Part shown: piece after piece, positions 8,113 to 16,013 of the stretch
Layout of the letters: each line of letters begins with the position of its first letter
Numbering within the stretch: position 1 is the first letter of the stretch
From: Nonomuraea cavernae
GTDB taxonomy: Bacteria; Actinomycetota; Actinomycetes; Streptosporangiales; Streptosporangiaceae
Direction of reading: 5' to 3'
Length of the DNA: 37,055 bases
Assembly: GCF_014646355.1 (NCBI RefSeq)
Contig: NZ_BMNH01000047.1
Span: 1 to 37,055 of the forward strand
Position numbers and translations under genes: made by a program
The notes under the pieces: generated by a model
Told to the model about the DNA's origin: nothing
What the model saw: only the letters and a program-made list of their open reading frames with translations
The model's database searches: none

Positions 8113-8310
8113 CTACCAGTCGCCGCCGCCGAAGTCGCCACCACCGAAGTCTCCGCCGCCGAAGTCTCCGAAGCCGCCGCCACCGAAGTCGCCGCCGCCG
8201 CCGAAGTCTCCGCCACCGTCGGAGTAGCCGCCGCCCATGCCGAAGCCGCCGCCCATCATGCCGCCCATCATGCTGCCCATCATGGTGCCGATGAACATGC
8301 CGGTCATGAC
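8113..8310 (-). repeat. Gly/Asp/Phe- and Met/Gly-rich codon repeats at the 3' end of the envelope-protein gene
   Basis: The last ~65 codons are reiterations of GGGDFGG (seven or so copies, 12-21 bp units) preceded by MMG units. They would form a flexible low-complexity tail. The repeated DNA is prone to copy-number change. Confidence 0.75.
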
Positions 8311-9471
8311 GTCGCCGAAGCCGCCGTAGTAGCCGTAGGCGTAGGGCTGGTAGGCCGGGCCCGCGTCGTAGTAGGGCCGGCGCTGGCCGTCGACCATGAC
8401 CTCGCGCATCTGCGGGTCGAAGCCGCGCTCCACGGCCTCGGCGTCGGAGGCGCAGGCCGGGACGTCGCGCACCGCGCCACCGGGCGGAGCCCAGCGCACG
8501 TCACGCGCGGACGGGCCGTGCTGCGGGTTGAAGAAGCAGGGGGCGCGCCGCTCGGGCACCGGCTGGTTGTTGACCTTGGCCTTCACCACGGCCAGCGCGT
8601 AGCGGCCGTCCTCGAGCGTCTGGGTCACCTCGCGCACCTGGTCGGCCCGCTCCACCGCGGCGAGCTGCGTCTTGGCCTTCTCGTAGGAGTCGAGAGCCTG
8701 CTGCCACTCGCCGATGTGCTGCCCACCCTGACCGGAGAGCGTGACGTCGGTGTCGAGCGCGGTGATCTCCTCGCCGAGCTTGGTGACGTCCTCCTCGACG
8801 GTCCCCTTGACCGCCGCCAGGTCCTTGGCGTCCTGGATGGCCTGCTTCTTCTTGCGGTTCTTCGAGTAGAGGAAGTAGCCGCCGCCGCCGACCAGCGCGA
8901 GCACGCCGAGGCCGACCAGCACGCCGCCGCCTCCGCCGCCGCCGCTCGTCGAGCCGGACTTGAGCGCGGCACCGGTCTTGCCGTCGGCCATCAGGTTGAC
9001 GCGCTCGACGAAGTCCTCCATGCCGCTCACGAGGTCGTCATTGTTGCGCACGGCCAGCTTCGACAGCTGGTTGGTCATGCCGGCGCGGCCGAAGTTGGAG
9101 CCCGCGAAGAGCGAGTTGCCGTCGAGCACGGCCACGGTGATCTGGCCACCGTTCTTGGCCTTCATGACCGCCTGGCCCAGCTGGCCCACATAGGTCGTGG
9201 GATCGGTCACCGATCCGTCGGGCAACGCGGCGACGTAGACGTCGCTCTTGGAATCCTTCAGGATGTCGCGAATCTTGTCCTGCTGATCCGAACTCAGGGC
9301 CGAGCCGGACGCCACATACAGGGGATCTTTCTGGTCCTTCCAATGGGCCAGCACAGTCGCGGCGTCAGGGGGCGCGGCCGCGTGAGCGGCGGGGGACAAC
9401 GCAAGGACGACGAGTAGACCGGCGATCAGAGCCGCGAACGCGGCCCCGGTTCGGCGCAGCGAATGGGTCAT
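8113..9471 (-). CDS. Secreted, membrane-anchored protein with possible TPM domain, coiled coil and Gly-rich tail
   Basis: A 452-residue envelope protein. Residues 1-31 form a signal peptide (RR then a hydrophobic core ending AAHAAA). Residues about 35-160 contain YVASGSALSSDQQDKIRDIL...VYVAALPDG, reminiscent of TPM-type extracytoplasmic domains, but I am not certain of this assignment. A Gly-rich stretch leads into a transmembrane helix (VLVGLGVLALVGGGGYFLYS, about 181-205) followed by a basic stop-transfer KNRKKK. Then comes a predicted coiled coil, a Cys-containing segment, a Tyr-rich segment, and a tail of repeated GGGDFGGG and MMGG units. ATG 9469-9471 has AGGAGG 10 bases upstream. Function unknown; stands alone on the minus strand. 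Confidence 0.8.
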   Translation of the reverse strand: MTHSLRRTGAAFAALIAGLLVVLALSPAAHAAAPPDAATVLAHWKDQKDPLYVASGSALSSDQQDKIRDILKDSKSDVYVAALPDGSVTDPTTYVGQLGQAVMKAKNGGQITVAVLDGNSLFAGSNFGRAGMTNQLSKLAVRNNDDLVSGMEDFVERVNLMADGKTGAALKSGSTSGGGGGGGVLVGLGVLALVGGGGYFLYSKNRKKKQAIQDAKDLAAVKGTVEEDVTKLGEEITALDTDVTLSGQGGQHIGEWQQALDSYEKAKTQLAAVERADQVREVTQTLEDGRYALAVVKAKVNNQPVPERRAPCFFNPQHGPSARDVRWAPPGGAVRDVPACASDAEAVERGFDPQMREVMVDGQRRPYYDAGPAYQPYAYGYYGGFGDVMTGMFIGTMMGSMMGGMMGGGFGMGGGYSDGGGDFGGGGDFGGGGFGDFGGGDFGGGDFGGGDW

Positions 9472-9580
9472 TGGCAGCAAGCCTCCTTCGCCCATGAGGA
9501 CGAACGGGCGATCGGCAAAGTTCCTCACCCCGCACGTTACCCGTACGGGGCGCGATGGAGGCGCGGGGCCATTGATCCCG

Positions 9581-9593
9581 GGACCGCCGGTCC
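9581..9593 (-). terminator. Weak hairpin directly after the carboxylase stop codon
   Basis: GGACC and GGTCC flank GCC, giving a short perfect hairpin immediately downstream of the minus-strand stop at 9594-9596. The stem is only 5 bp and there is no U-tract, so terminator function is uncertain. Confidence 0.35.
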
Positions 9594-11339
9594 TCAGGCG
9601 TCCTTGATCTCGCAGATCGTCGCGCCGGAGGTGACGGTCTGCCCGACGGCCGCGCTGAGCCCGGTGACCGTGCCCGACTTGTGGGCGGTCAGCGGCTGCT
9701 CCATCTTCATGGCCTCCAGCACCACGACGGTGTCACCCTCGGCCACGGTGTCGCCGTCGCCGGCGACGACCTTGACGATCGTGCCCTGCATCGGGCTCAC
9801 CAGGGCGTCGCCGCCCGCGGCCGCCTGCTTGGCGCCGCCCCCGCCACGCTTGGGCTTCTTGTTCGCGGAGGGCGTAGCCCCCGAGACGCCGAGGCCGGCG
9901 GGCAGGACCACTTCCAGGCGCTTGCCGCCGACCTCGACGGTCACCGTCTCGCGCGTCGCGGGCTCGTCGGCCGCCAGGTCGCCCGTGTAGGGCTCGATCG
10001 TGTTGTCGAACTCGGTCTCGATCCACCGGGTGTGGACGGTGAACGGCTCGGCGGCGAAGGCCGGGTCGGACACGACCGCGCGGTGGAAGGGCAGCACGGT
10101 CGGCATGCCGTCGATCTCGAACTCGGCCAGTGCCCGGCGGCTGCGTTCGAGCGCCTCGCGCCGGGTGCGGCCCGTCACGATCAGCTTGGCCACCAGCGAG
10201 TCGAACGTCTGCGGCACGGTCATCCCGGCCTCGTAGCCCGAGTCGAGCCGGATGCCGGGCCCCGACGGCGGGCGCAGGGCGGTCAGCGTGCCCGGCGCCG
10301 GCAGGAAGCCCCGGCCGGCGTCCTCGGCGTTGATCCGGAACTCGATCGCGTGGCCGCGCAGCACCGGGTCGTCGTAGCCGAGGGTCTCGCCGTCGGCGAT
10401 GCGGAACATCTCGCGCACCAGGTCGACGCCCGCGACCTCCTCGGTCACCGGGTGCTCGACCTGCAGCCGGGTGTTGACCTCCAGGAAGGAGATCGTGCCG
10501 TCCTGGCCCACGAGGAACTCGCAGGTGCCGGCGCCGACGTAGCCGGCCTCGCGCAGGATCGCCTTGGAGCTGGAGTAGAGGACGTCGAGCTGCTCCGCGC
10601 TCAGGAACGGCGCGGGCGCCTCCTCGACCAGCTTCTGGTGGCGGCGCTGGAGCGAGCAGTCGCGGGTGCTGACCACGACCACGTTGCCCTCGTGGTCGGC
10701 CAGGCACTGGGTCTCGACGTGGCGTGGCCGGTCGAGGTAGCGCTCCACGAAGCACTCGCCGCGGCCGAAGGCGGCCACGGCCTCGCGTACGGCCGACTCG
10801 TACAGCTCGGCGACCTCGCCGAGCGTGCGCGCGACCTTGATGCCGCGCCCGCCTCCGCCGTAGGCGGCCTTGATGGCGATCGGCAGCCCGTGCTCCTCGG
10901 CGAACGCCACCACCTCGTCGGCCCCGGAGACCGGGTCCTTGGTGCCGGCGACCAGCGGCGCGCCGACCTTCTGGGCGATGTGCCGGGCCTGCACCTTGTC
11001 GCCGAGCGCGGCGATGGCGGCGGGTGGCGGGCCGATCCAGATCAGGCCCGCGTCGAGGACGGCCTGGGCGAAGCCGGCGTTCTCGGCGAGGAAGCCGTAG
11101 CCGGGGTGCACCGCGTCGGCGCCGGAACGCTTGGCGATGTCGAGCAGCTTGCCGAAGTCGAGGTAGGTCTCGGCGGGCGACTGACCGCCCAGCGCGTAGG
11201 CCTCGTCGGCCACTCGCGCGTGCAGCGAGTCGAGGTCTTGGTCGGCGTAGACCGCGACGCTCCCGATCCCGGCGTCCTTACAGGCGCGGGCCACACGGAC
11301 CGCGATCTCACCACGGTTGGCGATCAGAACCTTCTGCAC
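9594..11339 (-). CDS. Acetyl/propionyl-CoA carboxylase alpha subunit (biotin carboxylase + BCCP)
   Basis: A 581-residue fused biotin carboxylase/biotin carboxyl carrier protein. The N-terminus KVLIANRGEIAVRVARACKD is the biotin-carboxylase preATP-grasp domain, followed by the ATP-binding Gly-rich loop AAYGGGGRGIK, the ERYLDRPRH(V)E block, FLEVNTRLQVEHPVTE and the BC C-terminal domain to about 445. The C-terminal BCCP carries EAMKMEQ with the biotinylated Lys near 545. Length and order match actinobacterial AccA-type subunits such as AccA3, which pair with a separate carboxyltransferase beta subunit not seen in this window. It carboxylates biotin with bicarbonate and ATP for malonyl- or methylmalonyl-CoA supply. 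GTG 11337-11339 is the start, with GAGGAAGG 11-12 bases upstream. Confidence 0.95.
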   Translation of the reverse strand: MQKVLIANRGEIAVRVARACKDAGIGSVAVYADQDLDSLHARVADEAYALGGQSPAETYLDFGKLLDIAKRSGADAVHPGYGFLAENAGFAQAVLDAGLIWIGPPPAAIAALGDKVQARHIAQKVGAPLVAGTKDPVSGADEVVAFAEEHGLPIAIKAAYGGGGRGIKVARTLGEVAELYESAVREAVAAFGRGECFVERYLDRPRHVETQCLADHEGNVVVVSTRDCSLQRRHQKLVEEAPAPFLSAEQLDVLYSSSKAILREAGYVGAGTCEFLVGQDGTISFLEVNTRLQVEHPVTEEVAGVDLVREMFRIADGETLGYDDPVLRGHAIEFRINAEDAGRGFLPAPGTLTALRPPSGPGIRLDSGYEAGMTVPQTFDSLVAKLIVTGRTRREALERSRRALAEFEIDGMPTVLPFHRAVVSDPAFAAEPFTVHTRWIETEFDNTIEPYTGDLAADEPATRETVTVEVGGKRLEVVLPAGLGVSGATPSANKKPKRGGGGAKQAAAGGDALVSPMQGTIVKVVAGDGDTVAEGDTVVVLEAMKMEQPLTAHKSGTVTGLSAAVGQTVTSGATICEIKDA

Positions 11340-11402
11340 CGACGTTCGTCCTTCCTCGGCGGGCGACTCAAGGGAGTGTAAGTGCTGGCTGTCGGCTCGC
11401 CG

Positions 11403-12128
11403 TCAGCGGCCCAGGTATGCGCCGCCGTTCACGTGCAGCACCTGTCCCGTGAGATGTCTCGCGCCCCGCGAGGCGACGAAGACCACAGTGTCGGCGACGT
11501 CGGCCGGAGTGCCCGGCCGGCCGTTGCGGGTGTTCGCCACACGGGCCCTGATGCCCTCCTCGGTCAGCCGGCCGCGGAAGAACTCCGTGTCGACCACCAG
11601 CCCGGGGGCGACCACGTTCGCCGTGGCCCCCTTGGCGCCGAGCTGGGCCGCGAGGTCGGCGGTCCATGATTCGAGCGCCGCCTTGGCCGCGCCGTACGAG
11701 CCGGAGCCGGTGCCACGGGCGGCGATAGAGCCGATCGAGACGACCCGGCCGCCCCTGCCGATGCGCGGCAGCAGCGCGGTCGTGACGAGCACGGCGGACA
11801 TCAGGTTGGCGTTGAAGTTGGCCCACCAGGCCTCGGCCACGGCCATCAGGTCGTCGTCGCCGGGCTCCTGGCGGTCCAGGTTGGTGTTGCCGCCCGCGTT
11901 GTTGACGAGCACGTCGACGCGCTCGGGCAGGCTCGCCACGGCCTCCTGCACGGCGACGGGGCTGGCCGCGTTGAACGGCACGGCCGCGCAGCCGAGGCGG
12001 TCGGCCGCCTCCTTGAGCACGTGCTCGCGGCGGCCGGTGATCGTGACATGGTCGCCGAGTGAGACGAAGGCGGATGCGATGGCGTATCCGATGCCGGTGC
12101 CGCCGCCGGTCACCACAACCTCGCGCAT
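11403..12128 (-). CDS. Short-chain dehydrogenase/reductase (SDR family)
   Basis: A 241-residue classical SDR with Rossmann motif TGGGTGIGYAIA (TGxxxGxG) at the N-terminus, structural NNAGG, catalytic Ser in SIGSIAARG, YGAAK (YxxxK) for Tyr and Lys, and PG-region VVAPGLVVDTEFF. An NADP-type basic pair (GRREH) follows beta-2. ATG 12126-12128 is preceded by AAGGAG with 9-base spacing. The substrate is unknown; 3-oxoacyl-ACP reductases have this length and architecture. It lies 63 bp upstream of the carboxylase on the same strand, so the two may be co-transcribed and concerned with acyl metabolism, though this is inference. Confidence 0.88.
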   Translation of the reverse strand: MREVVVTGGGTGIGYAIASAFVSLGDHVTITGRREHVLKEAADRLGCAAVPFNAASPVAVQEAVASLPERVDVLVNNAGGNTNLDRQEPGDDDLMAVAEAWWANFNANLMSAVLVTTALLPRIGRGGRVVSIGSIAARGTGSGSYGAAKAALESWTADLAAQLGAKGATANVVAPGLVVDTEFFRGRLTEEGIRARVANTRNGRPGTPADVADTVVFVASRGARHLTGQVLHVNGGAYLGR

Positions 12129-12251
12129 GGCCGGATGCTCCTTAGATCCGAATAATCCTCTGGACGACCATAGCCGCTCGGTATAACGCGGGCGATGGAT
12201 TGGCGCCGCGCCTATGGTGAGGGCGCTATCACGACGATCCAGGAGGTATGC

Positions 12252-12524
12252 ATGAGCCAGAGTCTGCTCGGTGGCGACCCCGGAGAAATGCAGTTGATGG
12301 CCACCCAGTTCACCCAACAGTCCGAAGCCGTGCGCACCACGATGACCGCGCTCGACCGCGAGGCGGCGAAGGTCGGCACGGCCTGGACCGGTCCGGGTGC
12401 CGTGCGCTTCCAGGGCGCCTGGCAGAACTACCGGGTCGCCTTCCAGCGGATGACGGAGGAGCTGCAGGAGGCCGCCCGGGTCATCAACACCTACCGGGGC
12501 AACATCGAGTCCGCGACGCGCTGA
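12252..12524 (+). CDS. WXG100 family type VII secretion target (EsxA/B-like)
   Basis: A 90-residue helical hairpin protein. The turn motif is W45-T-G47 in TAWTGPG, in the centre of the chain as in ESAT-6/CFP-10 family members, flanked by two amphipathic helices. ATG 12252 follows a strong AGGAGG at 12241-12246. No YxxxD/E export motif is seen at the C-terminus (TYRGNIES), so it may be the passive, EsxA-like partner of a heterodimer or act as a homodimer. It is the first T7SS gene of the window and is separated from mycP by a strong terminator, so it is probably its own transcription unit. No signal peptide, as expected for T7SS substrates. Confidence 0.92.
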   Translation: MSQSLLGGDPGEMQLMATQFTQQSEAVRTTMTALDREAAKVGTAWTGPGAVRFQGAWQNYRVAFQRMTEELQEAARVINTYRGNIESATR

Positions 12525-12536
12525 CCCCCGCGTGAG

Positions 12537-12564
12537 AGCCCCGGCGAACGTGCCGGGGCTTTCT
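12537..12564 (+). terminator. Strong intrinsic terminator after the WXG100 gene
   Basis: AGCCCCGGC at 12537-12545 is perfectly complementary to GCCGGGGCT at 12552-12560 with a 6-base loop, followed by TTTCT. This is a textbook Rho-independent terminator between the WXG100 gene and mycP. Confidence 0.92.
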
Positions 12565-12611
12565 GCCTTCCGGCCCGGATGCGAAACCGGGGCAATATAT
12601 GCTTCTCGGTC

Positions 12612-13751
12612 ATGATCGTACGGATCCTGCTGGCATGCGGGCTGGCCATGGGAGTCGCCACCGTGCCGGTCGCCGCACACGCCGCACCCGTTCGATGTGA
12701 GCCCGAGAAGGGCTCGATGCAGGTCGGGGAGTCCTGGGCGCAGCGCCGCCTGGACGCGCGCAACGTATGGAAGCTGACCCGAGGCGAGGGCGTCACGGTC
12801 GCGGTCATCGACAGCGGCGTGGACATCAGGCACCCCTCCCTGGCCGGGCAGGTCCTGAGGCAGGTCGATCTCACGCAGACGGGGCATCGCGACTGCATGG
12901 GGCACGGCACCGCGACCGCCGGCATCATCGCGGGCCGCTACCTGCAGGGCGTCCCGTTCTACGGGGTCGCGCCAGGGGTCCGGCTGATCTCGTACAAGCA
13001 GACCAACGAGCAGAGTGGCGACGTCGGGAAGCTCGCGGACGCGATCAGCAAGGCGGCGGCGGCCGGCGTGGACGTGATCAACATCTCGGTGCAGGCGAGC
13101 GACCAGCCCGACCTGAAGGCGGCGGTCAACGACGCGCTGTCGCGCGACATCGTGATCGTGGCGGCGGCCGGGAACATCGACAAGGACGGGATCACCACGC
13201 CCGCCTATCCCGCCGCCTACGAGGGGGTGCTGTCGGTGGGCGCCGCCGGTGAGGGGGGCGGGCTGTCCGACTTCTCCAACACCGGCTCCAGGGTCGGCGT
13301 CGTGGCCCCCGGCGAGAAGATCACCAGCACCTGGACCGGTCAGTCCTTCCGCAACGACCTCAAGGGCACGAGCTTCGCGGCGCCGTACGTCGCGGGAGTG
13401 GCCGCGCTGGTGCGATCGAGATATCCGCGCCTGAACAGCGAGCAGGTGCGGCGGCGCATCGAGAAGACGGCCGACGGCGCGCTGGGCGACGGCACCGGGG
13501 CGGGCATGGTCAACCCCCTGCTCGCGGTCACCGCGGTGCTGCCGTCCGAGCAGGTGGCGGTGGCCGCGCCGCTGCCGCCCCCGTTGCCTCAGGGGGTGGT
13601 GGCGAAGGCGCCGCCGATCGACCAGCGGGCGATCGACGTGGCGACGGCTCTGGGGGCGGGTGCGCTGACCCTGGCTGGGTTCGTGGTGGTCGCCCGCGTG
13701 GTGGTGCCGATGGGCAGGCGGCGCGGCTGGCGGGCCGGTTCCAGCGAATGA
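12612..13751 (+). CDS. mycP: Mycosin MycP, membrane-anchored subtilisin-like protease of the T7SS
   Basis: A 379-residue S8 protease. Residues 1-24 are a signal peptide (cleavage near AHA-AP). The catalytic triad is Asp67 (AVIDSGVD), His98 (MGHGTATAG) and Ser254 (KGTSFAAPYVAG), with oxyanion Asn in AAAGN. A C-terminal transmembrane helix (ALGAGALTLAGFVVVARVVV) followed by Arg-rich cytoplasmic residues anchors it with the protease outside. Cys29 and Cys95 could form the conserved mycosin disulfide. In mycobacteria mycosins are needed for ESX complex stability and some substrate processing. ATG 12612 is chosen because it begins the signal peptide; no clear Shine-Dalgarno is present. It is separated from the pseudokinases by 101 bp. 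Confidence 0.93.
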   Translation: MIVRILLACGLAMGVATVPVAAHAAPVRCEPEKGSMQVGESWAQRRLDARNVWKLTRGEGVTVAVIDSGVDIRHPSLAGQVLRQVDLTQTGHRDCMGHGTATAGIIAGRYLQGVPFYGVAPGVRLISYKQTNEQSGDVGKLADAISKAAAAGVDVINISVQASDQPDLKAAVNDALSRDIVIVAAAGNIDKDGITTPAYPAAYEGVLSVGAAGEGGGLSDFSNTGSRVGVVAPGEKITSTWTGQSFRNDLKGTSFAAPYVAGVAALVRSRYPRLNSEQVRRRIEKTADGALGDGTGAGMVNPLLAVTAVLPSEQVAVAAPLPPPLPQGVVAKAPPIDQRAIDVATALGAGALTLAGFVVVARVVVPMGRRRGWRAGSSE

Positions 13752-13782
13752 TCGATCATGTAACGATCGTGGAACATGAACA

Positions 13783-13852
13783 CCTGTGATGTTGATGTGT
13801 CAGATTTGGTGCATTGTGACGGCAGACGTAATTTTTCATCGGAAGGGCGCTC
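13783..13852 (+). promoter_or_regulatory. Upstream element of pseudokinase 1, duplicated before pseudokinase 2
   Basis: The 70 bp before ATG 13853 match 15947-16013 at most positions: CCTGTGATGTTG, GTGTCA, ATTTGGT and TTGGAAGGGCGCTC-type blocks recur. Strong conservation of non-coding sequence points to a shared promoter, operator or leader. GGAAGG lies 6 bases before the ATG. I cannot assign exact -10/-35 hexamers. Confidence 0.6.
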
Positions 13853-15754
13853 ATGGGCTCCTTGCATCCGCGTGACCCTGAAGAGTTATGCGGCTACACC
13901 CTCGTAGAGCGGATCGGCGAAAGTCCGCGGGGCGTCGTCTATCGCGGCCGCCGGGGCGAGGGCGGCGACTCCGTCGCGATCAAGCTGCTGCCGGAGACGC
14001 CGGACGCGTCCGACATCGCCCGGCGCCTTGAGTCCGCCAAGCGGGTGTCGAGTTCCCATGTCGCGAGAGTGCTCGACGCGGGAGTGTGGGAGGGGCAGCC
14101 GTATTTCGTCCGGGAGTACGTCGAAGGTCGCAGCCTCGCCGAACTCGTCGAGACAGACGGAACGCTGACCGGTGACGCGCTCCAGCGCGTGGCCGTGGCG
14201 GTGCTGACCGCACTGACCTCCGTGCACGCGGCCGGTCTGGCCCACGCCGGGCTGACCCCGTACAACGTGATCGTCGGTACTGACGGTCTCCGGCTCACCG
14301 ACGTCGCGATCGATGAGCCGTCCGTTGAGGCCGGATACCTCTCGCCACAGCTGGACTCTGAGCCGTACGGCGCTCGCACGGACGTCTACTCGTGGGCCGC
14401 GGTCGTGACGTTCGCCGCTACCGGGAGACCACCTTCCGGACAGGCCGTGCTCAACGCCGAACCTGAGCTGGGTGCCATGACCGAGCCGCTGCGCGGCATC
14501 GTGGTGTCCGCCTTGTCCGTGGTGGCGGGCGAGCGGCCGACGACGCACGCTGCGCTTGAGGGGCTGACGGGCGCCGGCGCCCCGGTCCCGGGCGACGGCG
14601 AGCCTCTCCGGGGTGTGCCGATGCCGCCTCAGGCCCTTGTGAGCCGGTCGCCGGACGATGACGAGCCTCTGCGGGGCGTGCCGCTGCCGCCTCCCTCGTC
14701 GTGGGTGCCACAGCAGCTGGACGACTCCACGCGATGGGAGCCGCCGCCGCCGTCGGCGACGGAGCCGCAGCAGGCGTGGTGGGAGCCCAAGACGGTGCAG
14801 GCCACCGTGAGTGGCGGTTCGGGGAGGAAGTTCCCCATCGGGCTGGTCGCCGCGATGGCCACCGTCGTCCTGGTCTCCGGGCTCGGGCTGTGGGGAGCGA
14901 GTCAGTACGTGCCCAAGCAGTCGCTGCAGCCCGCCTCGGCCTCTGGCGACCAGACGCCCGTGCCGGGTACGGCGTCGAACGAGAAGAACTCCGCGGACAT
15001 CCCCGCGACGCCGAAGCAGCGGACGTCGGAGCAGCCGGAGAAGAAGGCCCCCCGCGTCAAGACGCCCGAACCGCAGGCCACCGACGTGCTCCCGTTCGAC
15101 CTGCCGAGGGACGATCCGAGCAGCGTCGCGGTGCCGGAGCTGAGCACGGTTCCCTCGCCGCTGCCGACGCAGCCGATCGCGACTCAGGCGGTCGCGCAGC
15201 CGACGGTGACGGTCACGGCGACGCCCAGCCCGGAGCGGAACGACCGGCGGGAGAACGCGGGCTCGCCGGAGCCTCACCCGACGCAGCCGCCGACGCCGAA
15301 TCCGTCACATTCCCCGCAGCCCCAGGTGACGGTGACGGTCACGGCGACGCCCACGCCCACGGCTGAGCCGCCCACGCCGACGGAGCAGCCGACGGTTTCG
15401 GCCACGCCGACCCCGACACGTACGTTCGCCACGAATCCGTACACCCCGGTCCAGGTCTGCGGTGACGGCTTCGTCGTCCAGCGGTCCACTGAGTTCACCA
15501 GCGGTGTCACGTACCAGCTCTACCACGACGGCACGGGGGAGCACTGCGTGGTGACGCTGAAGAACAGCGACGTCGGTAAGTCCGGTCCGGTCAGCGCCAC
15601 CCTGGAGGTGCGGAACGGGCCACGCCAGTCCTACAACGGCGACCACGAGTTCTTCGCCGGGCCGGTGAAGCTGCGGGCCGAGGGCAAGTGCGTGCGTTAC
15701 GCGGGCGCGGTCGGCTCGTTCAGTACGAATTCCACCTGGGACGACTGCGGCTAG
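13853..15754 (+). CDS. Transmembrane Ser/Thr pseudokinase with SpaA-like extracellular domain (copy 1)
   Basis: 633 residues. The N-terminal kinase-fold domain (about 10-240) has a degenerate Gly loop (IGESPRGVV), VAIK with Lys44, and the hinge REYVEGRSL. The catalytic loop reads HAGLTPYN instead of HRDxKPxN, so the catalytic Asp is Gly133 and the loop Lys is Thr135. DFG is replaced by D150-V-A. By known kinase chemistry this should be inactive. A Pro-rich juxtamembrane linker precedes one transmembrane helix (about 327-347). Outside lie a Pro/Thr-rich stalk and a C-terminal domain (about 535-633) with CGDGF...VQRS...YQLYHDGTGEHCVVTLK...GKCVRYAG...DDCG. That pattern, with four Cys, resembles secreted spore-associated protein A. 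Likely an envelope sensor or scaffold at the T7SS. Confidence 0.85.
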   Translation: MGSLHPRDPEELCGYTLVERIGESPRGVVYRGRRGEGGDSVAIKLLPETPDASDIARRLESAKRVSSSHVARVLDAGVWEGQPYFVREYVEGRSLAELVETDGTLTGDALQRVAVAVLTALTSVHAAGLAHAGLTPYNVIVGTDGLRLTDVAIDEPSVEAGYLSPQLDSEPYGARTDVYSWAAVVTFAATGRPPSGQAVLNAEPELGAMTEPLRGIVVSALSVVAGERPTTHAALEGLTGAGAPVPGDGEPLRGVPMPPQALVSRSPDDDEPLRGVPLPPPSSWVPQQLDDSTRWEPPPPSATEPQQAWWEPKTVQATVSGGSGRKFPIGLVAAMATVVLVSGLGLWGASQYVPKQSLQPASASGDQTPVPGTASNEKNSADIPATPKQRTSEQPEKKAPRVKTPEPQATDVLPFDLPRDDPSSVAVPELSTVPSPLPTQPIATQAVAQPTVTVTATPSPERNDRRENAGSPEPHPTQPPTPNPSHSPQPQVTVTVTATPTPTAEPPTPTEQPTVSATPTPTRTFATNPYTPVQVCGDGFVVQRSTEFTSGVTYQLYHDGTGEHCVVTLKNSDVGKSGPVSATLEVRNGPRQSYNGDHEFFAGPVKLRAEGKCVRYAGAVGSFSTNSTWDDCG

Positions 15755-15760
15755 ACGCCG

Positions 15761-15812
15761 CAGGCAGGAGGCAAGGGTGTGCGCCACGCGGTGCACGCCC
15801 TTCGCTGTGCCT
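15761..15812 (+). terminator. Terminator hairpin after pseudokinase 1
   Basis: AAGGGTGTGC at 15773-15782 pairs with GCACGCCCTT at 15793-15802 (one G-U), and CAGGCA at 15761-15766 pairs with TGCCTG at about 15808-15813. It is related in sequence to the palindrome after pseudokinase 2, so the terminator was duplicated along with the gene. Confidence 0.75.
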
Positions 15813-15946
15813 GGCGGGGGAGCGCCGCGCTTCTCCGGCGACGTGGCGACGCCTCGGAACCGCTGAGCCCGGCGGACCGGTCGGCCGGACTGATGGTTTC
15901 CTCACGGTAAACGATCAATCGAATAACGATCACTTAGGTACGTAAA

Positions 15947-16013
15947 CCTGTGATGTTGGTGTGTCACATTTGGTTCAATGTGACTCGAAACATGATTCTT
16001 TGGAAGGGCGCTC
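15947..16013 (+). promoter_or_regulatory. Upstream element of pseudokinase 2 (duplicate of 13783-13852)
   Basis: Same ordered blocks as the first copy, ending in GGAAGGGCGCTC before ATG 16014. The rest of the 259-bp gap between the two genes (15813-15946) holds no gene I can support. Confidence 0.6.

Noticed and set aside
6568..9417. 949-codon plus-strand open frame across lpdA and the Gly-rich protein gene
   Set aside because: It is out of frame with lpdA and antisense to 8113-9471. It has a low-complexity Arg/Gly/His translation with no domain, whereas both real genes are convincing.
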